Source of the DNA: Micavibrio sp.
Lineage (GTDB): Bacteria; Pseudomonadota; Alphaproteobacteria; Micavibrionales; UBA2020
NCBI GenBank assembly: GCA_028283745.1
Contig: JAPWJZ010000008.1
Coordinates: forward strand, 623,290 to 687,289
DNA length: 64,000 bases
Direction of reading: 5' to 3'
Part shown: in pieces, positions 15,406 through 22,859 of the stretch
Layout of the letters: the number at the start of each line of letters is the position of its first letter
Position numbering within the stretch: position 1 is the first letter of the stretch
The notes under the pieces: generated by a model
What the model was told of the DNA's origin: nothing
What the model saw: only the letters and a program-made list of their open reading frames with translations
The model's database searches: none
Program-made: the position numbers and the translations under genes

Positions 15406-17067
15406 TCAGGGTTTGGGCGTTGACGTGTTATTGCGGTTGTGGCGCGCGGCTTGCGGCTCCCCCGGCTTGTAGGGCGTGCGGAAGGCGGCAAGCGACGGTT
15501 CGACGTTGACAAGGTTTACGCCGCGCTTCGCATTGGTGGCAAGGTAATCGATATGCGTCAGGTCCTGCACAAAAACGCCCTGTAGCTTGCCCATCAGCGC
15601 GGGCGTGGTGGTATTGTCGGGGTTGCGGGCAAGTTCTTCCTGAAAGCGGCCCTGCATGCGGCCGTAGGCGGCAATCAGCGTTGCGGGGGTAATTTTACCG
15701 TTGGCCTTGAAGGCTTCATCTTCCAGCTTCTTGCGGGCATCGAAGGCGGTGACGGTGCGCAGGGTCGCCTGTTCCTGCGGCGTCAGCTTGTCGGTGAAGG
15801 CGGGGCCAGCCGCCTGCGGCTGGGTATAAAGGGCGCGGAAGGCAACGGCCTTGTCAAATTCCTGCGTGCCGCCAAAGGCGCGGGTCAGGCTGCCGCGCAT
15901 CGACTCGCTCGCGGCATCAAGGCGCAGGGCGTATTCATAGGCTTTCGGCTGCATGCCGTAGCGCTCGTTGATGGCGAAGTAAAAGTCTTCCATCTTCTTT
16001 TCATCCATGGCGCGGAAGGCCTCAACCCCGCCCATGCCGGTAATCGCATCACGCAGGCCCTGCAGCACCAGCACGGACATGTGGGACACATCGCGCGCCT
16101 GCCCGCGCCGCCAGTCGCGGATGGCATCGAGGAATTCAAGCCCCTTGCCCTCCTGCCGGATCATGTCGCCCACCGCACCGACATCCGCGAGGGATTCTTT
16201 GCGGGTCGTCAGCGACATGCCTTTCAGCAGGTCGGGGCTGGCAAGAACTTCGGCGGTGGTGATATTCTCGGTCGCGCCTTTCAAGTTGAGGCCCTGCAGC
16301 AAATAGCGCGTATCCAGGCAGTGCCAGCCTTCGTGGCGGTTGGTAAAATCCACCCGCTCCGCCGCGGTAATGCCGGGGATGACGATGGGCATGTAATCCG
16401 ACGACGGCACGACGACGCAGGCCTGTGCGGTCATTTTTTCGGAGTTGTAAATGGCGGCGGGGTCTTGCGTGGTGGTGGCAAGGTCATAGCGCAGGTCATA
16501 GCGGCCGGTGGACATATGATCTGCCAGCGCATCTACCTGCGCATCATCGGCGGTGGCCTTGGCAAGCGCCAGCAGCGCACGCACGGCGTTTTGCGGCTCC
16601 ATGCCAAGGGCGCGGGCGGTGTCGAACTGCACGGGGTCCAGGAAGACAACGCGGTCGTGCACGTTGGGGTTGCCGCCCTGCGACAGCAGCGTGCCTGTCA
16701 GGCGGCTTTGCAGGCTGAGAAGGCCGCGCGAATAATCATTCTGCGCCAGCGGGGCGACGTAATCAAAATTCTTCTGTGCTTGGATGATCAGCGTTTCGGA
16801 TATCGCAATGCGGCGCATTTCTTCGCGCTGCGCCCGTACATCGACCATCAGCTCATCCGGCAGCTGGATCTGCGGTTCAGGCCCGCCGCCAAGGCTCTGG
16901 GTTTGCGGGGAAGGTGGCGGGGCATCTGCCGCTTCCGCCTGCAAGGGCACGGAGCCGATGAAGAGCGAACCGGATAATGCCGTGGAAAAGGCCATTTTGC
17001 GCCAGAAACGGCCTGTTACGGCTGCCGAAGCGTCAAAAAAACGGCTCTCTTTAGGGTCTTGTGCCAA
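15406..17067 (-). CDS. Secreted protein with HEGWH/ExxxD putative zinc-peptidase signature (paralogue B)
   Basis: A 553-residue exported paralogue of the next gene. HEGWH lies at residues 245-249 and ESLAD at 291-295, again 41 residues apart. The signal peptide follows a longer cytosolic N-terminus (MAQDPKESRFF...) and ends near LQAEA. A TTG at 17067 is the preferred start: GGGGGG lies 6 bp upstream and the preceding small ORF stops only 2 bp before it, implying coupled translation. Other starts are ATG 16995, which would cut the signal region, and TTG 17112. Function is unknown; a zinc peptidase of the periplasm is the working inference. Confidence 0.75.
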   Translation of the reverse strand: MAQDPKESRFFDASAAVTGRFWRKMAFSTALSGSLFIGSVPLQAEAADAPPPSPQTQSLGGGPEPQIQLPDELMVDVRAQREEMRRIAISETLIIQAQKNFDYVAPLAQNDYSRGLLSLQSRLTGTLLSQGGNPNVHDRVVFLDPVQFDTARALGMEPQNAVRALLALAKATADDAQVDALADHMSTGRYDLRYDLATTTQDPAAIYNSEKMTAQACVVVPSSDYMPIVIPGITAAERVDFTNRHEGWHCLDTRYLLQGLNLKGATENITTAEVLASPDLLKGMSLTTRKESLADVGAVGDMIRQEGKGLEFLDAIRDWRRGQARDVSHMSVLVLQGLRDAITGMGGVEAFRAMDEKKMEDFYFAINERYGMQPKAYEYALRLDAASESMRGSLTRAFGGTQEFDKAVAFRALYTQPQAAGPAFTDKLTPQEQATLRTVTAFDARKKLEDEAFKANGKITPATLIAAYGRMQGRFQEELARNPDNTTTPALMGKLQGVFVQDLTHIDYLATNAKRGVNLVNVEPSLAAFRTPYKPGEPQAARHNRNNTSTPKP

Positions 17068-17069
17068 AT

Positions 17070-17276
17070 TCAGCCCCCCGCACGTGCAGAGGCATGCACC
17101 ACAATCGCGCAATCATTCGGGACAGTATATATGGTGGGGGTAGTGCCGCGCATGTTCATCTGCCCATAATACATGGCGCGGCTCATCTTTTCGATGATTC
17201 TCTGCCCCTCAAAAGCCATGCGAAGCCACGAAATAACACGGCGCAGGCTAAAAAAGGCAGTGACATCATCGGTCAT
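17070..17276 (-). CDS. Small hypothetical protein leading the HEGWH operon
   Basis: A 68-codon frame (MTDDVTAFFSLRRVISWLRM...) without recognised relatives. The N-terminal 35 residues could form an amphipathic helix with alternating aromatic and basic residues. A GGTG lies upstream of ATG 17276, and its TGA ends 2 bp before the TTG start of paralogue B, inside that gene's ribosome site, an arrangement typical of a leader or coupled gene. Codon content is less GC-rich than its neighbours. It could be real or a chance ORF; the coupling is the main support. Confidence 0.45.
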   Translation of the reverse strand: MTDDVTAFFSLRRVISWLRMAFEGQRIIEKMSRAMYYGQMNMRGTTPTIYTVPNDCAIVVHASARAGG

Positions 17277-17383
17277 CTAAGCACCTGAAATGGCTGTATA
17301 TGGATCTGGCCAGTGTATATTATACTATACATAATTAATATTTCGTGTATTATGTCGCGCGACTGACCAAAAAGAGCCGAAAA

Positions 17384-17413
17384 CATATTGAAAAATAAAG
17401 ATTTTTCAATATG
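17384..17413. repeat. 12-bp perfect inverted repeat upstream of typA
   Basis: Arms CATATTGAAAAA (17384-17395) and TTTTTCAATATG (17402-17413) flank a 6-nt loop TAAAGA, 58 bp before the typA ATG. It could be an operator in the divergent typA/small-ORF region or a structured 5' leader for typA. No long T tract follows outside the stem, so it is not a normal terminator. Confidence 0.7.
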
Positions 17414-17471
17414 GTAGCGCGGCAAACGGTTACAAAAACAATCTGATTCACCTTTCGGCGGTAAAAAACAC

Positions 17472-19301
17472 ATGACAACCAAGCTTCGCAACATTGCTAT
17501 CATTGCCCACGTCGACCATGGCAAAACCACTCTCGTCGACGTTCTCCTGCGCCAGTCCGGCCAGTTCCGCGAAAACCAGCATGTTGCTGAACGCGTGATG
17601 GATTCCAACGATCTTGAAAAAGAACGCGGCATCACCATTCTTGCCAAAGTCACCTCGCTGATGTGGAAAGACACCCGCATTAACATCGTCGATACCCCCG
17701 GCCACGCGGACTTCGGCGGCGAAGTCGAGCGCATCCTGTCCATGGTTGACGGCGTGGTTATCCTCGTCGACGCAGCCGAAGGCGCGCTGCCCCAGACCAA
17801 ATTCGTTTCCGGCAAAGCCCTGAAAATGGGCCTGAAGCCGATCGTCGTCATCAACAAGGTTGACCGCCCCGACGCGCGCCCCGACGAAGTGCATGAAGAA
17901 GTCTTCGACCTTTTCGTCGCCCTCGAAGCGACTGACCAGCAGCTTGACTTCCCCATTCTCTACGCCTCCGGCCGTCAGGGCTGGGCGTCGAAAACCCTCG
18001 GCGGCGAGCAAAAAGACCTCGCGCCGCTGTTCGACCTGATCTGCGAATACGTGCCCGAGCCGAAAGTGGAGGAAAACAAGCCCTTCTCCATGCTCGTCAC
18101 CATGATCGAGAGCAACCCCTATCTTGGCCGCGTCTGCACGGGCCGCATCACCTCCGGCTCGGTGAAAATGAACATGCCGCTGAAGTCCCTCGGGACCGAC
18201 AGCAGCGCGGTTGAAAACTTCCGTGCCACCAAAATCCTCGCCTTCCGCGGCATTGACCGCGAACCGCTGGATGAAGCTTTTGCCGGTGACATCATCTCCC
18301 TCGCGGGCATGACCGAAACCACCGTCACCAACACCATTTGCGACGTGGCTGTTTCCGAAGCGCTCTATTCCGTGCCGATCGACCCGCCCACCATCTCCAT
18401 GTCCTTCGCCGTGAACAACGGCCCCTTCGCCGGGACCGAAGGCACCAAGGTGACCTCCCGCATGATCCGCGACCGCTTGTTCAAGGAAGCGGAAAGCAAC
18501 GTCGCCATGAAGGTGAAAGACGGCCAGACCTCCGATACGTTTGAAGTCTTCGGCCGCGGCGAATTGCAGATGTCCGTGTTGATTGAAACCATGCGCCGCG
18601 AAGGCTTCGAGCTGCTGATCGGCCGCCCGCGCGTGCTGTACAAAACCGACGAAGTGTCGGGCGAACGTCTCGAGCCGTTTGAAGAAGTCGTGATCGACGT
18701 CGACCAGGAACATTCTGGTACCGTCGTTCAGAAAATGGCCATCCGCAAAGGCGAAATGATGTCCATGGCTCCCTCGGGCGCTGGCAAGGTCAAAATGACA
18801 TTCATCGCGCCGACCCGCGGCCTTATCGGCTATCACGGTGAATTCCTGACCGACACGCGCGGTACGGGCATCATCAACCGCCTGTTCCATGGCTACGGCC
18901 CCTTCAAGGGCAACGTCGAAGGCCGCCGTGTTGGCGTGCTGCTTGCCATGGGCACCGGCGAAGCGACCGAGTACGACCTTTGGAAGCTGGAAGAACGCGG
19001 CATCATCATGGTGCTGCCGGGCACGAAAGTTTACGAAGGCATGATCGTCGGCGAACATAACCGCGACAACGACCTGCCCGTAAACATCCTGCGCGGTAAG
19101 AAACTCACCAACGTCCGCGCTTCGGGTTCCGATGAATCGACCAAGCTTATTCCGCCGCGCATTCTGACGCTTGAACAGTCCATCACCTTCATCAACGACG
19201 ATGAACTGGTGGAAGTCACGCCGAAAACCCTGCGCCTGCGTAAAGCGATCCTCGATCCCAACGCCCGCAAGCGCACCGAGAAAATGGCAGAAGCCGGCTA
19301 A
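17472..19301 (+). CDS. typA: Ribosome-associated GTPase TypA/BipA
   Basis: A 609-residue translational GTPase of the TypA/BipA family, which binds the 70S ribosome and aids large-subunit assembly and stress adaptation, notably in the cold. The G1 motif AHVDHGKTT is at 12-20, G3 DTPGHADF at 74-81 and G4 NKVD at 128-131; EF-G-like domains III and V and the BipA-specific C-terminus follow. Full length for the family. It has a long AT-rich leader with the 12-bp inverted repeat. The following small membrane-protein gene begins 29 bp later and may be co-transcribed. Confidence 0.97.
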   Translation: MTTKLRNIAIIAHVDHGKTTLVDVLLRQSGQFRENQHVAERVMDSNDLEKERGITILAKVTSLMWKDTRINIVDTPGHADFGGEVERILSMVDGVVILVDAAEGALPQTKFVSGKALKMGLKPIVVINKVDRPDARPDEVHEEVFDLFVALEATDQQLDFPILYASGRQGWASKTLGGEQKDLAPLFDLICEYVPEPKVEENKPFSMLVTMIESNPYLGRVCTGRITSGSVKMNMPLKSLGTDSSAVENFRATKILAFRGIDREPLDEAFAGDIISLAGMTETTVTNTICDVAVSEALYSVPIDPPTISMSFAVNNGPFAGTEGTKVTSRMIRDRLFKEAESNVAMKVKDGQTSDTFEVFGRGELQMSVLIETMRREGFELLIGRPRVLYKTDEVSGERLEPFEEVVIDVDQEHSGTVVQKMAIRKGEMMSMAPSGAGKVKMTFIAPTRGLIGYHGEFLTDTRGTGIINRLFHGYGPFKGNVEGRRVGVLLAMGTGEATEYDLWKLEERGIIMVLPGTKVYEGMIVGEHNRDNDLPVNILRGKKLTNVRASGSDESTKLIPPRILTLEQSITFINDDELVEVTPKTLRLRKAILDPNARKRTEKMAEAG

Positions 19302-19330
19302 AAACGACCCGAAAGGCGGAGCAGTAGGAC

Positions 19331-19753
19331 ATGGATATCAAGTCGTACCTCCGCAGTTTCGGGATTGGCCTCTTTTATGCGCTCTACATTTATACCATTG
19401 ACCGCGTCGTCCACATCGGTGGCGTGGTCAATGGTATTTTTGCGTTGTTGTTCTCTTTAGCTGCAACCATGATCGCCGTCGGCACCTTCAAGGTACACCG
19501 TGAAAGCAAATATTACCTGCCAATGAAATACTCCGCGCTTTTTGTCGGGGTCGTTGTTGGTGTTCTGCTTGTTTACGCGTTCTTCGGAACCATGAAGGGG
19601 CGTGATAATTTCATACAAACCATCGCGGCCATCCCCGCGCTGCCCGCGCCGGTGCACAAGGTCCTCGACAGCTACGTTGCATTTGGCAAAGCCCATTGCG
19701 TGCCGTGGCCGCCGCAACCCAAACCGCTGCCTGCGCCTGCCACTACGCCCTGA
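19331..19753 (+). CDS. Hypothetical small membrane protein
   Basis: A 140-residue protein with three predicted membrane helices (about residues 8-28, 33-52 and 65-84) followed by a soluble tail rich in Pro and Ala at its end. No family is recognised. GGCGGAGCAG precedes the ATG at good distance, and the gene follows typA by 29 bp on the same strand. The sequence beyond the stop shows no terminator before the convergent alarmone hydrolase gene. Confidence 0.75.
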   Translation: MDIKSYLRSFGIGLFYALYIYTIDRVVHIGGVVNGIFALLFSLAATMIAVGTFKVHRESKYYLPMKYSALFVGVVVGVLLVYAFFGTMKGRDNFIQTIAAIPALPAPVHKVLDSYVAFGKAHCVPWPPQPKPLPAPATTP

Positions 19754-19871
19754 ATATTGATTATCCGGAGCCTGTCAAAGAATGCCCCTTGCTTGCCAAG
19801 GTGGCAACCGCACCGCTTGAAACGGCGCGATGCCGCGCGGCGTTCAGGGTGACTGGAAACAAGCGCGGCGC

Positions 19872-20420
19872 TTACGCCGCCATGCCGAATTGCTTTACGC
19901 CTTTTTTAAAGACCGTGTCGAATTCTGCTTCGAGGCCCTTGTTCACGCCGCGGCAGCCATCTACGACCTGTTTTGCCCAAGCGAAGTATTCCTGCTTGCG
20001 GTCTTCCGTCCAGTCGGGCGGCGGGGAGGTAAGGATGGTTTTAAGGTTGGAGATTTTATCGGCCATTTTTACCATTTTAGCCGCATCGGATTTGTGCGGC
20101 GCGTTGACGATTTGCAGGCGCTTGCGCTCGGCCTTCGGCAGGCTCTTGTCGTCGGTGCATTCCATGACGATGTCGGCGACGTTCTCGCCAAATTCGCGCA
20201 CCAGTTCTTCGCGCGTTGTTTTGGTATCCTCGACCGTGTCGTGCAGCATGCCTGCGCACAGAAGATCAATGTCGGCGCCGCCGGTGTGCTGTACCAGCAA
20301 GTCGACGACTTCGATTAGGTGATTGACGTAGGGTTCGGCACGCTCGCCCTTGCGGCGCTGGTCGGTGTGTTTTTGCGCGGCGAAGGTCATGGCGCGCGTC
20401 AGTTTTTTCAGGTCAGTCAT
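19872..20420 (-). CDS. Small alarmone hydrolase, Mesh1-like HD protein
   Basis: A 182-residue stand-alone HD-domain hydrolase resembling the SpoT hydrolase domain and metazoan Mesh1, which remove pyrophosphate from (p)ppGpp. The motifs are RRKG (22-25), H34, H60-D61 in LHDTVEDT with E64-D65, the TDDKSLPKAERK block (89-100) and D121/N125 in KMADKISNL, matching the Mn-binding HD set. No synthetase or regulatory domain is present. ATG 20420 follows AAAGGGAAAAAC; upstream in-frame ATGs lack this. Mesh1 is also reported to dephosphorylate NADPH, so that activity is an alternative. Confidence 0.9.
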   Translation of the reverse strand: MTDLKKLTRAMTFAAQKHTDQRRKGERAEPYVNHLIEVVDLLVQHTGGADIDLLCAGMLHDTVEDTKTTREELVREFGENVADIVMECTDDKSLPKAERKRLQIVNAPHKSDAAKMVKMADKISNLKTILTSPPPDWTEDRKQEYFAWAKQVVDGCRGVNKGLEAEFDTVFKKGVKQFGMAA

Positions 20421-20552
20421 GTTTTTCCCTTTCATGGAAAATCGGGCACCCCCGGTGGGCACCCTCTTGCTTGCTTTTTTAAGATGCGACCATCATAGGC
20501 GAAAAAACGTAAGCGCGGCAATAGCCCCTGCTAACCAGCTGTTGCGTAACGC

Positions 20553-20583
20553 AAAAAGGCCGGGTATAAAACCCGGCCTTTCT
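20553..20583 (-). terminator. Intrinsic terminator after the coiled-coil protein gene
   Basis: GGCCGGGT and ACCCGGCC form an 8-bp GC-rich stem around ATAAA, flanked by A5 on the left and TTTC on the right. On the minus strand the stem is followed by TTTTTGC. It lies about 80 bp beyond the stop of the small coiled-coil gene (20663). Confidence 0.75.
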
Positions 20584-20611
20584 GATCGTTGTCCTGTCAG
20601 GTGAGATCAAC

Positions 20612-20690
20612 GATTTAATTAATCGTATCTATCGGTGTTAATTTACGGCGTCTACCGACGCGTCAATTTATAGCGTCTATCGACGCGTCG
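20612..20690 (-). repeat. Tandem ~25-bp repeats duplicating the 3' end of the coiled-coil gene
   Basis: Two close copies of a unit of about 25 bp (ATTTAYRGCGTCTAYCGACGCGTC) at about 20641-20690 and a degenerate third copy at about 20622-20640. Read on the minus strand, the first encodes DASIDAIN-stop; the second encodes DASVDAVN-stop in another frame, and the third ends in IDTIN-stop. The end of the gene, including its stop codon, seems to have been copied tandemly. Confidence 0.65.
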
Positions 20691-20854
20691 GTCAGGCCGC
20701 TTTTCTTCAGCTCTTCCGTGCGGATTTGCGCCTGGCGAAGGTCTTCCTGCGCTTGCAGGTCGGCCTTCATTTGCTCCTGCTTCAGTTGTTCCTGACGCAG
20801 CTGGTCCTGGCGAATTTGTTCCTGTTGTGCCATGTCTTCCATGTTGTCTGCCAT
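20663..20854 (-). CDS. Small Gln/Glu-rich coiled-coil protein
   Basis: A 63-residue charged protein made mainly of short repeats of the type (R/K)Q(E/D/A)Q(I/L/M), from about residue 10 to 48, ending in KKSGLTDASIDAIN. This predicts one long helix or coiled coil. No family is recognised. A very good ribosome site (AAAGGAGCAGATC) precedes ATG 20854; longer extensions upstream lack one. A terminator lies downstream. Its 3' end is tandemly duplicated beyond the stop. Oligomeric scaffold or stress roles are guesses only. Confidence 0.75.
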   Translation of the reverse strand: MADNMEDMAQQEQIRQDQLRQEQLKQEQMKADLQAQEDLRQAQIRTEELKKSGLTDASIDAIN

Positions 20855-20983
20855 GATCTGCTCCTTTTTACTTTTTTCTTGCGCGCTGCATATGCATGGG
20901 GCGGCTAAATGGTTCCAAAAAGACATAATACGGCGCGTTTAACGTTCTAGGCGCCCCCATTTTGCCCCTGCAGGAGCAAAAAT

Positions 20984-21952
20984 ATGTGGCATAATCTTTC
21001 CTATCGTCCTTTCCAGTCAGCAGGTTCCGGCATGTCTCAGCGTTTTTACCTTGTTTTCGCCACTTTCATTTTCGGCATCGCGCTGCTGGCAACGCCCGCG
21101 CCGGCGGCCGATACTGCTGTTAACCAGAGCATGCAAAAACAGGAAGTGCAGCGCATCAGTGAGCCGGATGTACGCCCCGCGCATTTGCAGGAACCCGCAA
21201 GCCCCTCCGAGCATGAAGCGGAAGAAGCGCCGCATACCGACCTTATAGCCACCATCACGCCCGACGCGAAGCTGCAAAAAGGCAAGCCCGCAAAACTGGT
21301 GCTGCACCTGAAAGATGCGGAGGGCAAGCCCGTTGCCAGCGACCAGCTGGAACTGCGCCACACGCAGCGCATTCACCTGCTTGTCGTTGACCAGTCGCTG
21401 AAGGATTACCACCACCTGCACCCGAAGGCCGGCAAGGTGGCGGGTGATTACGAATTTTCCTTTACGCCGGCAACCGCGCATAACTACCGCGTTTTCGCCG
21501 ATGTGCAAAAAACCGGCGGCAATGCCGAAATGGTGCCCGCGCTGTTGAATGGCGCCGCGCCCTGCAAGAAAAAATGCATCCCGCAGGATATTGCGGCAGA
21601 TGCAACGGAAGCCGGCATTACAGCGCATATCACCTTTGACCAGCCCGCCTACAAGGTCGGCACACCCGTGCATGGCGAAGTGACGTTGCAGGATAAAAAC
21701 GGCGCGCCGCTGAAAGACCTTGAACCCGTCATGGGCGCCTACGGCCACATCGTCGGCTTCTATGATGATTTCAACACCACCGCCCATATGCACCCCCTGG
21801 GTGCGGAGCCGAAAAAGGCGGATGACCGCGGTGCGTCGCCGCTTACCTTCATGCTGCACCCGGCGCGTGCGGGTTACCTCAAGTATTACGTGCAGGTACG
21901 CCGCGGCGACAAAGACGTCTTCCTGCCCTTCGGCCTGATGGTGGGTGAGTAA
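20984..21952 (+). CDS. Exported His-rich immunoglobulin-like protein, possible metal-binding
   Basis: A 322-residue protein with an N-terminal extension and signal peptide (hydrophobic core near 22-40, APAADTA cleavage). Two beta-rich domains each carry a His motif: YHHLHPKAG near 140 and TAHMHPLG near 263, the pattern seen in YtkA/FixH-like and secreted copper-type proteins. A Cys pair (CKKKC) lies between them. AGGAG 7 bp before ATG 20984 decides the start; an internal ATG at 21032 would still give a signal peptide. Metal binding is inferred from the His clusters and not proven. It abuts the orphan GspF-like gene. Confidence 0.75.
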   Translation: MWHNLSYRPFQSAGSGMSQRFYLVFATFIFGIALLATPAPAADTAVNQSMQKQEVQRISEPDVRPAHLQEPASPSEHEAEEAPHTDLIATITPDAKLQKGKPAKLVLHLKDAEGKPVASDQLELRHTQRIHLLVVDQSLKDYHHLHPKAGKVAGDYEFSFTPATAHNYRVFADVQKTGGNAEMVPALLNGAAPCKKKCIPQDIAADATEAGITAHITFDQPAYKVGTPVHGEVTLQDKNGAPLKDLEPVMGAYGHIVGFYDDFNTTAHMHPLGAEPKKADDRGASPLTFMLHPARAGYLKYYVQVRRGDKDVFLPFGLMVGE

Positions 21953-22851
21953 TTAACAAGAAAATTTCCAGAGCGCTGATCGAGTTTTTTCTTCGCCTTG
22001 AGCACATGGAAAAGGCGGGCATGCCGCTGCGTGACGCACTGGAAGCCGCGCGTGATGATGCGCCGCCCATGCTGCGCAACGTGACCGCCAATTTATACGA
22101 AAGTGTAAAGGCCGGCCTGCCGCTGCACGATGCGCTGGCCATGTACCCGCAATACTTCACCCCCACAATACAGGGGCTGGTTGCCGCGGGTGAACGCACC
22201 GGTAAATTCTCCCGCGTGTTCGAACGCTGCCGGGAGCTGCTGCGCCGTCAGGCGGAGCATGACAGCCGCATGCGCCGCATTACGCGCTACCCCAAGATTT
22301 CCTTTGTCATTTATATGGGGCTTGCCCTGCTGCAAAAGCACACGGCCCTGCCGTACAGCGCGGCAGCCTTGGCGGTGACTGTTGTTTGCGTGGGTATTCT
22401 GCGCCGCTATGTCTGGGCGTTTCGTGCGCTGTCGGACAGGTGCATGCTGTTCATTCCCGTCGTCGGCAACCTTATCCGGCAAGACTCGCTCGCGGTCTTT
22501 GCGGATAGTCTGGCGCTGGCTTATTCCGCAGGCATCAATCTTCGGCAGGGGCTGCAGATCGCCTGCGATACTATTCCCAACCTTGCCATCCGCGGTGATG
22601 TGGAAGCCGCCATTCCCGGCCTCGCGCAAGGCAAAACCCTGCGCGATACATTTAAAGACTGCAAGCATTTCGATGCGCTGTCGCTGGGTATGCTGCGTGC
22701 GGGTGAAGCTTCCGGCAACCTTGATGCGTGTCTGAACCAGCTGGCGGAATACTATAATAAAAAAACGGATGCCGCGCTGACGGCAGCCCAGCAATTCACC
22801 GGCCCCGCGCTGACCATTGTCATGGGTGCCGTCGTGTTCTGGGGGATATAG
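21952..22851 (+). CDS. Orphan type II secretion F (GspF/PilC)-like membrane protein, start uncertain
   Basis: T2SS-F domain protein: two copies of the helical F domain (…MEKAGMPLRDALEAA…; …SAGINLRQGLQIA…) with a membrane helix between and a shortened one at the end. GspF/PilC is the inner-membrane platform of type II secretion and type IV pili, yet no other such gene is in the window. Domain similarity runs upstream of the only normal start, ATG 22006, to codon ATT 21952 directly at the previous stop. No ATG, GTG or TTG lies between. The start is thus either a rare ATT (behind GGGTGAG), a CTG at 21976, or the truncated ATG. Confidence 0.75.
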   Translation: MNKKISRALIEFFLRLEHMEKAGMPLRDALEAARDDAPPMLRNVTANLYESVKAGLPLHDALAMYPQYFTPTIQGLVAAGERTGKFSRVFERCRELLRRQAEHDSRMRRITRYPKISFVIYMGLALLQKHTALPYSAAALAVTVVCVGILRRYVWAFRALSDRCMLFIPVVGNLIRQDSLAVFADSLALAYSAGINLRQGLQIACDTIPNLAIRGDVEAAIPGLAQGKTLRDTFKDCKHFDALSLGMLRAGEASGNLDACLNQLAEYYNKKTDAALTAAQQFTGPALTIVMGAVVFWGI

Positions 22852-22859
22852 GTGAATAC

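Noticed and set aside
17448-19058. A 536-codon minus-strand frame opposite typA
   Set aside because: A high-GC shadow rich in His, Phe and Val; TypA is certain.
19696-20322. A 208-codon plus-strand frame after the small membrane protein
   Set aside because: It is antisense to the alarmone hydrolase gene, whose motifs and ribosome site are convincing.
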